Assembly: GCF_009908295.1 (NCBI RefSeq)
Contig: NZ_JAAALO010000008.1
Location: forward strand, 1-64,000
Length of the DNA stretch: 64,000 nt
DNA from: Micromonospora rubida
GTDB taxonomy: Bacteria; Actinomycetota; Actinomycetes; Mycobacteriales; Micromonosporaceae
Reading direction: 5' to 3'
Both the position numbers and the translations under genes were made by a program. The notes below the pieces were generated by a model. The model was given only the letters and a program-made list of their open reading frames with translations, searched no databases and was not told the origin of the DNA. Below, in pieces: positions 36,952-46,284 of this stretch. Within the stretch, counting starts at the first letter, position 1, and each line of letters opens with the position of its first letter.

Positions 36952-38079
36952 GTGGACCTGAGCACTGACCTCGCCGGTGCCCGGCGCGCGGAGCCCGGGA
37001 CCCGCATCCGCCCCGTGGTGGTGCAGCACTCGTCCGGGACGCCGGGCGCGAACGGGCCGCTCACCGCCGTCGAACGGGTCCTCGCCTCCCGGCTGGCCGA
37101 CCGGTACGACTTCGTCCGGATGCACCAGAGCAGCGGCAACGGCGCGCTCAACGTCGGCCTGCTGCGGGACTGGGTCGCCTTGCTGCGCCGGGTCCGGCCC
37201 GACCTGGTGCACGTGCGCGGCCTGCAGAACGAGGGGTTCCACGGCGTCCTCGCCGCCCGGCTGGCCGGCTGCCGGCGGGTCCTGGTCACCGTGCACGGGA
37301 CCGTGCGGGACCTGCGGCGGGTCGACCGCCCGGTGCGCCGGGCGCTGCTGGTGCGCGGCGCCGAGCCGCTGACCCTGCGGGCGGCCAGCCACGTCGCGAC
37401 CGTCTGCGAGTACGCCGCAGGCCGGGACTTCCTGCGCGGCTGCGCCGACCGGTTCCTCGGCGTCATCCCGAACGGGGTGCCCGTGCCGGCGCGGCCGGAC
37501 GCGGCCCGGGACCGGGTCCGCGCCGACCTCGGGCTGCGCCCCGACGACCTGGCGATGATCGTGGTGGCCAGGCTGACCTGGGAGAAGGGCTTCGGCGTGC
37601 TGGCCGAGGCGCTGCGCCGGCTGCCGCCGGCCCCGAGCCGCCCGGTGCTGCTGGTGGCCGGCGACGGCCCGGCCCGCGCCGACGTCGAGGCGGCCCTGCG
37701 GGGCGCCGGCGCGGCGCGGGTACGGATGCTCGGCAACCGCGCCGACGTGCCGGACCTGCTCTGTGCCGCCGACCTGTTCGTCTTCCCCACCCTGCACGAG
37801 AACCTGTCCAACGCCCTGCTGGAGGCGATGGCCCACGGGCTGCCGGTGGTGGCCTCGGCGGTGGGCGGCAACGTGGAGGTGCTGCGCGACGGCGGCGGGC
37901 GGCTGGTGTCGGCCGGCGACCCGCAGGCGTTGGCCGACGCGCTCGCCGCGCTGCTGGGCGACGCCGGGACCCGGGCGCGGCTCGGCGCGCGGGCCCGCCG
38001 TACGGTCGTCGACCGGTACAGCCTGGACGCGATGCTCGGGGCGCTGGACACGGCGTACCAGCGGATCCTGGCGGGCTGA
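36952..38079 (+). CDS. GT4-family glycosyltransferase
   Basis: 375 aa from GTG 36952 with AGGAG seven bases upstream. Landmarks are PDLVHVRGLQNEGFHG, VIPNGVPVPARPD, VVARLTWEKGFGVLAEAL and the donor loop FPTLHENLSNALLEAMAHG with ASAVGGNVEVL. It probably adds one residue of the polysaccharide repeat unit on the cytosolic face. It starts a run of plus-strand genes (GT, GT, epimerase, flippase, GT) with short gaps or overlaps. Confidence 0.88.
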   Translation: MDLSTDLAGARRAEPGTRIRPVVVQHSSGTPGANGPLTAVERVLASRLADRYDFVRMHQSSGNGALNVGLLRDWVALLRRVRPDLVHVRGLQNEGFHGVLAARLAGCRRVLVTVHGTVRDLRRVDRPVRRALLVRGAEPLTLRAASHVATVCEYAAGRDFLRGCADRFLGVIPNGVPVPARPDAARDRVRADLGLRPDDLAMIVVARLTWEKGFGVLAEALRRLPPAPSRPVLLVAGDGPARADVEAALRGAGAARVRMLGNRADVPDLLCAADLFVFPTLHENLSNALLEAMAHGLPVVASAVGGNVEVLRDGGGRLVSAGDPQALADALAALLGDAGTRARLGARARRTVVDRYSLDAMLGALDTAYQRILAG

Positions 38080-38082
38080 GCG

Positions 38083-39417
38083 GTGCCGGCCGGCGACGCG
38101 CGTGACCGGGACGTGCCGCCCCGGGTCGTCCTGCTCGGCTTCACGCTGCCCGACGAGGCGCTGGGCCGGGTGATGGCCGGGGACGCCGTCCACTCCACCC
38201 AGACCCACGCCTTCGCCTGGGGGTTGGTGCGGGCGTTGCGCGACGCCGGCTGCCCGGTCCGGCTGCTGTCCGCCGCCCCGGTCTCCACCTACCCCCGCAA
38301 CCCCCGGATCCGGTACCGGGCCGCCCGGTTCCGCCACGCCGGGGTGGACGGCCAGCTCCTCGGCTTCGTCAACCTGCTCGGCCTCAAGCACCTGACCCGG
38401 TTCGTCGCGGCCTGTCGGCGGGGCGCCCGGATGCTGCGGGAACAGCCCGCCGACGTGCTGCTGGTCCATGGGGTGCACACGCCGTTCCTCTGGGCCGGCC
38501 TGGTGCTGGGCCGGCTGCGCGGGGTCCGGGTCGTGCCGGTGCTGACCGACCCGCCGGGGGTGCCGCTGCCGCACGAGGGCCAGCTGGTCCGGCTGCTGCG
38601 GTCCGTGGACGTCGCGCTGGTCCGGGCCGCCCTGCGCCGGTGCGCCGGCGTCGTCGCCCTGACCGGTCCGCTCGCCGAGGACTTCGCGCCCGGCCGCCCC
38701 CGGCTGGTGCTGGAGGGGATCTGTGCCCCGCCGGTCGGGGTCCGGCCCAGGGCCGCGGCCGCCGACACCCGGCAGATCGGGTACGCCGGCGGGCTCAGCC
38801 GCGCCTACGGCGTGGACCGGCTGGTCGAGGCGTTCCGTGGGCTGCCGGAGCCGGACCTGCGGCTGTGCGTCTTCGGCCGGGGCGAGCTGGAGGGGTGGCT
38901 GCACGAGCAGGCCGCGCTCGACCCGCGCGTCGCGCCACCACGGCTGCTGGACCGCGGCGACCTGGCCGGGTGGCTCGCCGGGGCGACGGTGCTGGTCAAC
39001 CCCCGGCCGGTCGACCAGCACTTCGTGCCGTACTCGTTCCCGTCCAAGCTCATCGAGTACCTCTCGGCGGGGGTCCCGGTGGTGACCACCCGGCTGCCCG
39101 GCATCCCCGCCGACTACGACCCCCACCTGGTGTACGCCGCCGGCGACGGCGTTGCCGGGCTCCGGGACGCGATCCGGCACGTGCTGGAGCTGCCCCCGGC
39201 GACGGCCGCCGCGCTCGGCGCGGCGGGACGGGCCTTCGTCGCCGAGACCAGGAACCCGGCCGCGCAGGGCCGCCGGCTGCGGGTGTTCCTCGGCGCGCTC
39301 GGTCCCGCTGCCGGCCCGATCGCCGCCGGCGGTCACCGGACCGGGGGTGCCCGGCAACCGGCCGGCGGGCGTGGGGCGGAGCGGCAGCCGCTGGCCGCGC
39401 CCGAGCCGCAGCCGTGA
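38083..39417 (+). CDS. Glycosyltransferase, GT4-like
   Basis: 444 aa from GTG 38083, four bases after the previous stop. The N-terminal half includes STQTHAFAWGLVRALRDAG and VLLVHGVHTPFLWAG; the donor half includes IGYAGGLSRAYGVDRLVEAF, VNPRPVDQHFVPYSFPSKLI and EYLSAGVPVVTTRLPGIP. The C-terminal 50 residues are Gly/Ala/Pro-rich and probably disordered. Function in repeat-unit assembly is inferred from context. Confidence 0.83.
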   Translation: MPAGDARDRDVPPRVVLLGFTLPDEALGRVMAGDAVHSTQTHAFAWGLVRALRDAGCPVRLLSAAPVSTYPRNPRIRYRAARFRHAGVDGQLLGFVNLLGLKHLTRFVAACRRGARMLREQPADVLLVHGVHTPFLWAGLVLGRLRGVRVVPVLTDPPGVPLPHEGQLVRLLRSVDVALVRAALRRCAGVVALTGPLAEDFAPGRPRLVLEGICAPPVGVRPRAAAADTRQIGYAGGLSRAYGVDRLVEAFRGLPEPDLRLCVFGRGELEGWLHEQAALDPRVAPPRLLDRGDLAGWLAGATVLVNPRPVDQHFVPYSFPSKLIEYLSAGVPVVTTRLPGIPADYDPHLVYAAGDGVAGLRDAIRHVLELPPATAAALGAAGRAFVAETRNPAAQGRRLRVFLGALGPAAGPIAAGGHRTGGARQPAGGRGAERQPLAAPEPQP

Positions 39418-39545
39418 GCCGCCCCCGGCGGCCGACTCCTCCTCCGTCCCTTTTGCAGTAACTTGCCGGATCGGCGGTCGTTGTTCAGCGGGTGGCTCGG
39501 CTACGCGCCGGCCGCCGTGGAGACCGACCAGTGCTGGGGGAGATC

Positions 39546-40490
39546 GTGAAGGTAGTGGTGACCGGAGGCGCGGGTTTCATCGGCGCCAACCTGGTCCGGG
39601 CGCTGTGCGAGGTCCCGCAGGTGACCGAGGTGGTGGCGGTCGACGACCTCTCCACCGGGGCGGTGGAGAACCTGCTCGACGTGCCGGTCCGGCTCGCGCG
39701 GGGCACCATCCTCGACCCGGACCTGCTCGACGGGGCCCTCGTCGGCGCGCAGAGCGTGGTGCACCTGGGCGCGCTGGGCTCGGTGCCCCGCTCCATCGAC
39801 CGGCCGCTGCCCAGCCACCACGCGAACGCCACCGGCACCCTGATGGTGCTGGAGGCGGCCAGGCGGCACGGGGTGCCCCAGGTCGTCCTCGCGTCGTCCT
39901 CCTCGGTGTACGGGGCGAATCCCGTCCTGCCCCGGCGGGAGACGCTGCGGCCGATGCCGGTCAGCCCGTACGCCGTGTCCAAGCTGGCCGCCGAGGCGTA
40001 CGCGCTGTCCTACGCGTCCTGCTACGGGCTGTCCGTGCTGCCGTTCCGCTTCTTCAACGTGTTCGGCCCCCGGCAGGCGGCGCACCACGCGTACGCCGCC
40101 GTGGTGCCCCGGTTCGTCGTGGCCGCGCTCGCCGGCCGGCCGCTGCGGGTGCACGGCGACGGCCGGCAGACCCGCGACTTCACCTACGTGGGCAGCGTGA
40201 CGGCGGTGATCGTGGAGGCGGTGCTGCGCCGGGTGGCGGCGCCCGACGCGGTCAACCTGGCCTTCGGAGCCCGGGTGTCGCTGCTCGACCTCGTCGCCGA
40301 GCTGGAGGACGTGCTCGGCCGCCGGCTGCCGGTGATACACGAGCCGCCCCGCCCCGGCGACGTGCGCGACTCGCAGGCCGACTGCGGCCGGCTGCGGGAG
40401 CTGTTCCCCACGGCCCGCCCGGTGCCGCTGCGCGTCGGTCTGGAGGAGACCGTGGCCTGGATGTCCGGCCACGTGCTCGCCGGACACTAG
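39546..40490 (+). CDS. NAD-dependent sugar epimerase/dehydratase (UDP-glucose 4-epimerase-like)
   Basis: 314 aa from GTG 39546, preceded by GGGGGAGATC. Extended-SDR features: VVVTGGAGFIGANLVRAL, DDLSTG, HLGALGSVPRSIDRP, catalytic SSSVYG and YAVSK, and FRFFNVFGPRQ. It is expected to epimerise a UDP- or dTDP-sugar used by the neighbouring glycosyltransferases. A 128-bp gap separates it from the previous gene; the next gene overlaps it (TAGTG). Confidence 0.88.
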   Translation: MKVVVTGGAGFIGANLVRALCEVPQVTEVVAVDDLSTGAVENLLDVPVRLARGTILDPDLLDGALVGAQSVVHLGALGSVPRSIDRPLPSHHANATGTLMVLEAARRHGVPQVVLASSSSVYGANPVLPRRETLRPMPVSPYAVSKLAAEAYALSYASCYGLSVLPFRFFNVFGPRQAAHHAYAAVVPRFVVAALAGRPLRVHGDGRQTRDFTYVGSVTAVIVEAVLRRVAAPDAVNLAFGARVSLLDLVAELEDVLGRRLPVIHEPPRPGDVRDSQADCGRLRELFPTARPVPLRVGLEETVAWMSGHVLAGH

Positions 40491-41899
40491 TGCCGAACGC
40501 CCCGGCCGGACTCGTCGAGCGGGAGAAACCCCCGCCCGGGGCCCACCGGCGGGCGCCCGACCGTACCCGCCGGCTCGTCACTGGCGTCTGCACCGCCGTG
40601 CTCGGCCGGCTGGCCGGGTTCGTGGTCCCGATCGTGCTGGTCCCGGTGACGCTGCCCTACCTCGGCACCGACCTGTACGGCCTCTGGATGGCCGTGGCCG
40701 CGCTCGCCGGGATGGCCGCCTTCGCCGACCTCGGCCTGGGCAGCGGCCTGATGACCAAGCTGGCGCCCTGCCAGGCGGCCGGCGACCACGAGCTGGCCCG
40801 CCGCTACGTCTCCAGCGCCTACCTGACGCTGTCCCTGCTGGCGGTCGCCCTCTGCGGCGTCCTCTGGCTGCTCGCCGACGCGGTGCCCTGGGCGTCGGTG
40901 TTCAACACCACCGGCCAGATCGGGCCCGGGCAGGCGCGGACGATCGCCCTGACCTGCCTCACCGCGTTCGTGCTCAACGTGCCGCTCTCGCTGATCGTCC
41001 GGGTCCAGTACGCCTGCCAGCAGGTCGGCCGGAGCAACCTCTGGCAGGCCGGGGCGGGCCTGGTCGGGCTGGTGGTGGTGCTCGGCATCGTCCGGGCCGG
41101 GCTGCCACCGGTGGCGATCATCGTGGCCTCGGCGGTCGCGCCGCTGGTGGTCAACCTGCTCAACAGCCTCTGGTTCTTCTGGCGCGACGGCTCCCGGATC
41201 CGGCCCCGGCTGCGCTGCGTCGACCCGCGCGCCGCCCGCGAGCTGCTGAGCCTCAGCGGGCTGTTCTTCGTGGTGACCGTGGTGACGTCGGTCGCGACCA
41301 GCGTGGACACGCTGATCGTCGCCCACGCCCTCGGCCTGTCCGCCGTCGCCGCCTACGTGGTGCCGGCGAAGCTGCTCGCCCAGCTCGGCCAGCTCGTGGT
41401 GCTGGTGAACGTGCCGCTCTGGCCGGCCAACGGGGACGCCCTGGCCCGGGGCCAACTGGACTGGGTGCGGCGGATCACCCGCCGGATGACCGTCGTCTCG
41501 GTGCTGGCCACCCTGCTGCCCACGGTCGTCCTGGCGCTCGCCGGTCAGCGGCTCCTCGACGCCTGGCTGCCGGTGCCGATCGGGGCCGACCCGTGGCTGC
41601 TGGCCGGGCTGGGCGGCTGGTGGGTGGTGCAGGCGGCGCTCTCGCCGCGCTTCATGGTGCAGAACGCCGCCGGCGTGGTCACCCCGCAACTGGTCGGCTG
41701 GGCGGTGTTCGCCGTCCTGTCGCTGGTCGGCAAGTGGTACGGAGCTTCCTGGTTCGGGCTCTGGGCGGTCCCCTGGGTCGCGGTGGCCGGGTTCGCGCTC
41801 ACCGTCGTCCCCGCCGCCCTGTACGGCTACCGCAAGGCGCTGCGCCGGGCCGGGCGTCCGGCGCCGGAATGGAGATCCGATGGACAACTGGTCGGCTGA
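40490..41899 (+). CDS. Wzx-type lipid-linked oligosaccharide flippase (MOP superfamily)
   Basis: 469 aa from GTG 40490, overlapping the epimerase stop. At least ten hydrophobic segments are visible, for example FVVPIVLVPVTLPYLGTDLY, LYGLWMAVAALAGMAAFADL and LSLLAVALCGVLWLLADAV, in the duplicated pattern of the MOP/Wzx family. FADLGLGSGLMTK is a common motif in this family. It should move the undecaprenyl-linked repeat unit across the membrane. The basic N-terminal 30 residues are cytosolic. Confidence 0.88.
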   Translation: MPNAPAGLVEREKPPPGAHRRAPDRTRRLVTGVCTAVLGRLAGFVVPIVLVPVTLPYLGTDLYGLWMAVAALAGMAAFADLGLGSGLMTKLAPCQAAGDHELARRYVSSAYLTLSLLAVALCGVLWLLADAVPWASVFNTTGQIGPGQARTIALTCLTAFVLNVPLSLIVRVQYACQQVGRSNLWQAGAGLVGLVVVLGIVRAGLPPVAIIVASAVAPLVVNLLNSLWFFWRDGSRIRPRLRCVDPRAARELLSLSGLFFVVTVVTSVATSVDTLIVAHALGLSAVAAYVVPAKLLAQLGQLVVLVNVPLWPANGDALARGQLDWVRRITRRMTVVSVLATLLPTVVLALAGQRLLDAWLPVPIGADPWLLAGLGGWWVVQAALSPRFMVQNAAGVVTPQLVGWAVFAVLSLVGKWYGASWFGLWAVPWVAVAGFALTVVPAALYGYRKALRRAGRPAPEWRSDGQLVG

Positions 41900-43298
41900 G
41901 GAGCATCCCCGGGTGCTGGTCGTCGGCGCGGCGGGGTTCGGCCGAGCCTCGGGCACCGGGATCACCCTGTCCAACCTCTTCGCCGGTTGGCCGCGACAGC
42001 GGCTGGCCCAGCTCTACGCCGAGGACCTGGAACCCGACACGGACGTGTGCCAGCGGTTCCTGCGGCTCGACCCGCGCTCCGCGCCCGTGGAGTACCACCT
42101 GTTCCGCTGGCGGGCCCGGACCACCCGGGGGACGTCGCCGGGCGCGCGGAACGGCTCGGCCGTCACCGGGGTCGGCGGAGTCTCAGCCGGCGGGGCTGGG
42201 GCCGGCGGGGCGGGTGTCGAGCCGGGGCCGCTGCGGGCCCGGATGCGGGCCGAGCTGCGGGCGTTCGTCGACCTCAGCCCGCTGCGGGTGCCCGCCGACG
42301 CGCGCCGGTGGCTGCGGGAGCAGCGACCGCAGGTGGTCTACGCGACGCTGGGCAGCATCCGGCAGATGCGGCTGGCCGTGCTGGCGGCCCGGGAGTGCGG
42401 GGTGCCGCTGGTGCCGCACTTCATGGACGACTGGCCCAGCACCCTGTACGCCGACCGGCAGACGCTCGGCGTCGCCCGGCGCGCGGTGCTCGCCGGGGTC
42501 CGGGAGGTGGTCCGGCACTCGTCGTACGGCCTGGGGATCAGCGATCCGATGGCGCGGGAGTACCAGCGCCGCTACGGGCTGCCCTTCGCGGCCTTCGGCA
42601 ACTGCGTCGACCCGACGGACTTCGCCGACCGGCCGGGCCCCGCCCGGCCCGCCGCCGACGGGGCGGTGCTGGACCTCGTCTACGTGGGCGGGTTGCATCT
42701 GGACCGCTGGCGGTCACTGCGCCGGGTCGGCGAGGCTGTCGGCCGGCTCGCCGCCGACGGCCTGCGGGCCCGGCTGACCGTGCACGCGCCCCCGCAGGAC
42801 CTGGCCCGGTACGGCGAGCGGCTCGGGCTGCCCGGCGTCCGGCTGGGCGGGTCGGTGGCCAGTGACGAGGTCGCCGCGGTGCTGCGCCGCGCCGACGTCC
42901 TGGTGCACGTCGAGTCGTTCGCCGAGGAGCACCGCCACTACACCCGGTACTCGCTGTCCACCAAGATCCCCCAGTATCTCGCCGCCGGCCGCCCGGTGCT
43001 CGGCTTCGGCCCGGCGGAACTGGCCTCGATGGCCCACCTGGACGCGGCCGGGGCCGGTGCGGTGGTCGGCGTGGACGATCCCGCCCGGCTGGCCCGGGAG
43101 GTCGCCCGGCTCTGCGGGGATCCCGCGCTGCGCGAGCGGCTGGGCCGGCAGGGGCTGGACTTCGCCGTCCGCCACCACCGGGCGGACCAGGTGGCCGCCC
43201 GGTTCGCCGAGACCCTGGCGCGGGCCGCCCGCCGGCCGGTCGGCCCCACACCGGAGCCCCGCCACACTCCGGCCGGGGCCAGGGTCGGCCCGGGCTGA
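41880..43298 (+). CDS. GT4-like glycosyltransferase
   Basis: 472 aa from ATG 41880, 20 bases inside the flippase gene. The region HFMDDWPSTLYADRQTLG and the C-terminal half with LVYVGGLHLDRWRSLRRVGE, FAEEHRHYTRYSLSTKIPQY and LAAGRPVLGFGPAELA are typical of GT4 enzymes. A Gly/Ala-rich low-complexity insertion (GGVSAGGAGAGGAG) lies near residue 100. The C-terminus is Pro-rich. Probable repeat-unit glycosyltransferase. Confidence 0.83.
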   Translation: MDNWSAEEHPRVLVVGAAGFGRASGTGITLSNLFAGWPRQRLAQLYAEDLEPDTDVCQRFLRLDPRSAPVEYHLFRWRARTTRGTSPGARNGSAVTGVGGVSAGGAGAGGAGVEPGPLRARMRAELRAFVDLSPLRVPADARRWLREQRPQVVYATLGSIRQMRLAVLAARECGVPLVPHFMDDWPSTLYADRQTLGVARRAVLAGVREVVRHSSYGLGISDPMAREYQRRYGLPFAAFGNCVDPTDFADRPGPARPAADGAVLDLVYVGGLHLDRWRSLRRVGEAVGRLAADGLRARLTVHAPPQDLARYGERLGLPGVRLGGSVASDEVAAVLRRADVLVHVESFAEEHRHYTRYSLSTKIPQYLAAGRPVLGFGPAELASMAHLDAAGAGAVVGVDDPARLAREVARLCGDPALRERLGRQGLDFAVRHHRADQVAARFAETLARAARRPVGPTPEPRHTPAGARVGPG

Positions 43299-43309
43299 GG
43301 GTCGGCCCG

Positions 43310-43352
43310 GGGTGAGGATGGGCCGGGGTGAGGATGGGCCGGGGTGAGGGTG
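43310..43352. repeat. Short tandem repeat after the GT gene
   Basis: Two identical 16-bp units GGGTGAGGATGGGCCG (43310-43325, 43326-43341) and a decayed third follow the GT stop. They lie in the 137-bp convergent gap to the polymerase gene, and no gene is present there. Confidence 0.7.
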
Positions 43353-43435
43353 AGCCCGGGCCGGGGAGCGGCCAAGGCGGGTCGGTTCCGGTCAAGACCG
43401 ACTGAGCGGGGCCCGAGGGGCGGTTCAGCCCTGGC

Positions 43436-44758
43436 TCACCCGGTGGCCGGGACCTCGGCTGCCGGCCGCAGGCAACGCGCTCGGTGCTGCGGTGTCGCCG
43501 GGGCGCGGAGCGTGGGCAGCACGGTCAGCATGGCCAGGGCCAGCCAGGCGGCCGGTGACGCCTCCCACTGGCCGGTGAGCCAGATCGGCAGCATCAGCGC
43601 GGTGAAGCCGCAGGCCAGCAGTCGGCCGACCGGCGTCGCCCGGGCGGTCGCGACCAGGGCGGCGGCGAGCGTGCCGAAGTAGAGCAGCACGCCGATCAGC
43701 CCCAGGTCGTTGCCGACGGTCAACAGCAGGTTGTGCGGGCCGACGCCGTACGGGTTGGTCGCGATGAGCACCCCCGGCCCGGAGCCGGTGAGCAGGTGCT
43801 CCGACCAGGTGGTGACGGCGTAGGGCCAGAGCCACAGCCGCCCGGAGATGTCGCCGGTGGCCCGGCCGTACATGCCGTCGAGCCAGGTCATCGTCCAGCT
43901 CGGGGTCCTGCCGAGCGGCACCAGGAAGAGCAGCGCGGGCCCGAGCACGCCGAGGAAGGGCACCGTCAGCCGGGGCCAGAACCGGGCCGCCAGCAGGGCG
44001 ATCACGCCGAGCAGCACCCCGATCGCGGCGCCCCGGGACCCGGTGAGCAGCACGGCCCAGAGCAGCAGCGCCCCGGCGGCCGGCGGCACGAGCCGCCACC
44101 GCCGGTGACGTGCCACGGCCGTGGTCAGGATCGCGGCGACCACGATCCCGGCGACCAGCGTGTAGGCGGTGAGATTCACCTCCCGGCCCTCGATGCCGAA
44201 CCGGTGGGCCACGTCGAGCACCTGCCCCCGCGAGCGGAGGTCCTCGGCGGCGCCGGTGAGCACCTCCTGGGCGACGACCACGCACCCGGCGAGGAACGTC
44301 CCGGCCACCAGCAGCAGGTCCCGCCGGGTGCGCAGCACGTGCCGGCAGGCCACGAAGAGCAGGCAGACCGTCGCGTACCGGTAGGCGCCCGCCGCCGTGA
44401 GGTCCGGCCGGTCCGACCAGAAGCTGGTGTTGTACGCCCAGCCCGCGGTCGCTGCCGCCAGGGCGTCGGCCCAGCGCGGCCGGGGCAGCCGGCCGCTGAG
44501 CAGCAGTGCCAGCACGGCCATCGGGGCCAGCCAGTTGAACGACCACCACGGCGGGCGGGCCGCCCAGAACGCGATCCAGCAGAGCAGGACGACGCTGGGC
44601 AGGCCGGTCGGCCACGCGCGGAGCAGCCACCCGGCGGGCTCGCCCGCCCGACGACGCCGCCCCGGTCCCGGTCCCGGTCCCGCCGGACGGTCGGCTCCCC
44701 GCGACTGCCGCGCCCCGGCGGAGGTACGCGGGCCGAGTCGAGGTGGCGAGGTGGTCAT
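43436..44758 (-). CDS. O-antigen ligase/polymerase-type membrane protein (Wzy candidate)
   Basis: 440 aa from ATG 44758. Around ten hydrophobic segments; the family motif is the LLTGSRGAAIGVLLGVIALL segment, with the periplasmic loop later containing ISGRLWLWPYAV and PHNLLLTVGNDLGLIGVLLY. These proteins either polymerise repeat units (Wzy) or ligate glycans; with a Wzx-type flippase in the same locus, the polymerase role is more likely. The N-terminal 40 residues are basic and Pro-rich. The start has no good ribosome site of its own and overlaps the stop of a 30-codon ORF that does. Confidence 0.83.
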   Translation of the reverse strand: MTTSPPRLGPRTSAGARQSRGADRPAGPGPGPGRRRRAGEPAGWLLRAWPTGLPSVVLLCWIAFWAARPPWWSFNWLAPMAVLALLLSGRLPRPRWADALAAATAGWAYNTSFWSDRPDLTAAGAYRYATVCLLFVACRHVLRTRRDLLLVAGTFLAGCVVVAQEVLTGAAEDLRSRGQVLDVAHRFGIEGREVNLTAYTLVAGIVVAAILTTAVARHRRWRLVPPAAGALLLWAVLLTGSRGAAIGVLLGVIALLAARFWPRLTVPFLGVLGPALLFLVPLGRTPSWTMTWLDGMYGRATGDISGRLWLWPYAVTTWSEHLLTGSGPGVLIATNPYGVGPHNLLLTVGNDLGLIGVLLYFGTLAAALVATARATPVGRLLACGFTALMLPIWLTGQWEASPAAWLALAMLTVLPTLRAPATPQHRARCLRPAAEVPATG

Positions 44759-44847
44759 CGGAGCGTGCACCGCCCGGGGGCGGCCACGGTCGGGCTCGCG
44801 CCGGCCGGGCGGCACCGGGCCGGGTGCGGTGGTCGAACTGGCGGCAT
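44755..44847 (-). CDS. Possible 30-residue leader ORF coupled to the polymerase gene
   Basis: ATG 44847 is preceded by AAGGAG at good spacing. The frame gives a Pro/Arg-rich peptide beginning MPPVRPPHPARC and ends in a TGA that overlaps the polymerase ATG (ATGA). The polymerase start itself lacks a Shine-Dalgarno, so ribosomes could reach it by termination-reinitiation. The peptide has no recognised function and may be only a translational leader. Confidence 0.35.
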   Translation of the reverse strand: MPPVRPPHPARCRPAGASPTVAAPGRCTLR

Positions 44848-45243
44848 GGTGCTCCTTCGCTGACGGACCGCGCCGCCGCCCCGGTCGACCACTCTGCTGT
44901 GGAGCGTGACGGAACCGGCCGGGACCGCATGGTCCGCGCCCTTTGTACCAGTTGTGACGTGCCGAGGTGAGGGAATCGGCGCGAACCGCCGTCGGTTGGC
45001 CGACCCACGGCAGGCCCGCCAACGGGGGCCGGGAGGGTAGTTCCCTCCGTCTTATCCGCTTGAGAGTATTTCGAGGATATGGCCCGAAACGCGTATCTGC
45101 GCGTGTGGGGCCGTCGTTGACCCGGGTGCCGCACCGGAGCCAGGTCAGGTCCGGGCGGTCGCCCGCGCGGCCGGCGGATCGCCGCAGCACGGGCGGGCGG
45201 AACGGGGAAAGCCGTCCGCCGGCCGTGACGAACGGGAGAGGCT
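44848..45243. other. Divergent intergenic region, polymerase / capE
   Basis: About 400 bp with no convincing gene. It has an AT-richer stretch around 45040-45090 that is unusual for this window and is the likely promoter zone for capE and perhaps also for the polymerase. I could not assign -10/-35 hexamers with confidence. GGGAGAGGCT immediately before 45244 is the capE ribosome site. Confidence 0.4.
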
Positions 45244-46284
45244 ATGGCTTTCACGACCTCGGGCCGCCGGGTGCTCATCACCGGCGGCACCGGTTCCTTC
45301 GGACAGACCATGACGCGCCGCCTGCTGTCCCAGGACGTGGGCGAGGTGCGCATCCTCAGCCGCGACGAGGCCAAACAGGACGCGATGCGCCGAGCACTGG
45401 GCGACGAGCGGGTCCGCTACCACGTCGGCGACGTCCGGGACCGGGACACGGTCGAACGGGCGACCCGCGAGGTCGACTTCGTCTTCCACGCGGCGGCGCT
45501 GAAACAGGTGCCGTCCTGTGAGTTCTTCCCGCTGGAGGCGGTGCGCACCAACGTCCTCGGCAGCGCCAACGTGGTCGAGGCCGCCGCGCGCAACGGGGTC
45601 GGCTCCGTGGTGGTGCTCAGCACCGACAAGGCGGTCTACCCGGTCAACGCGATGGGCATGAGCAAGGCCCTGATGGAGAAGGTGGCCCAGGCCCACGCCC
45701 GCAACGACCCGCGCAGCGCCACCACGGTCTCCTGCGTGCGGTACGGCAACGTGATGTACTCGCGCGGCTCGGTCATCCCGCTCTTCGTCGAGCAGGTCAA
45801 GGCCGGCCGGCCGCTGACCGTCACCGACCCGACGATGACCCGGTTCCTGATGTCGCTGACCGACTCGGTCGACCTGGTCGAGCACGCCTTCCACCACGCG
45901 CAGCCCGGCGACGTCTTCATCCGCAAGGCGGCCGCCGGGACCATCGCGGACCTCGCCGAGGCCGTCTGCCGGCTGTTCGACGTGCCGTGCAAACTCGACG
46001 TCATCGGCGTGCGGCACAGCGAGAAGTGGCACGAGACGCTGGCCAGCCGGGAGGAGCTGGCCCAGGCCGACGACTTCGGGGAGTTCTTCCGGGTGCCGAT
46101 CGACGGGCGGGACCTGAACTACGCGCTGTACGTCTCCGAGGGCGAGCTGGGCGAGGTTCCCCGGGAGGACTTCAACTCGGCCAACGCGCCCCGGCTCGGC
46201 GTACCGGAGATCATGGAGCTGCTGCGCGGCCTGCCGGAGATCCGCGCGGAGCTGGCCCTGCGGGAGCCGGTGCCGGCGTGTTGA
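45244..46284 (+). CDS. capE: UDP-GlcNAc 4,6-dehydratase/5-epimerase (CapE/FnlA/WbjB type)
   Basis: 346 aa. First enzyme of UDP-N-acetyl-L-fucosamine synthesis. Motifs: VLITGGTGSFGQTMTRRLL, HAAALKQVPSCEFFPLEAV, LSTDKAVYPVNAMGMSKALM and VRYGNVMYSRGSVIPLF. The MxxxK (M-G-M-S-K) in place of the usual YxxxK is what the CapE/FnlA subgroup shows and separates it from RmlB-like enzymes. The KWHETL segment near the C-terminus is also typical. GGGAGAGG lies just upstream. It overlaps capF by seven bases. Confidence 0.93.
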   Translation: MAFTTSGRRVLITGGTGSFGQTMTRRLLSQDVGEVRILSRDEAKQDAMRRALGDERVRYHVGDVRDRDTVERATREVDFVFHAAALKQVPSCEFFPLEAVRTNVLGSANVVEAAARNGVGSVVVLSTDKAVYPVNAMGMSKALMEKVAQAHARNDPRSATTVSCVRYGNVMYSRGSVIPLFVEQVKAGRPLTVTDPTMTRFLMSLTDSVDLVEHAFHHAQPGDVFIRKAAAGTIADLAEAVCRLFDVPCKLDVIGVRHSEKWHETLASREELAQADDFGEFFRVPIDGRDLNYALYVSEGELGEVPREDFNSANAPRLGVPEIMELLRGLPEIRAELALREPVPAC

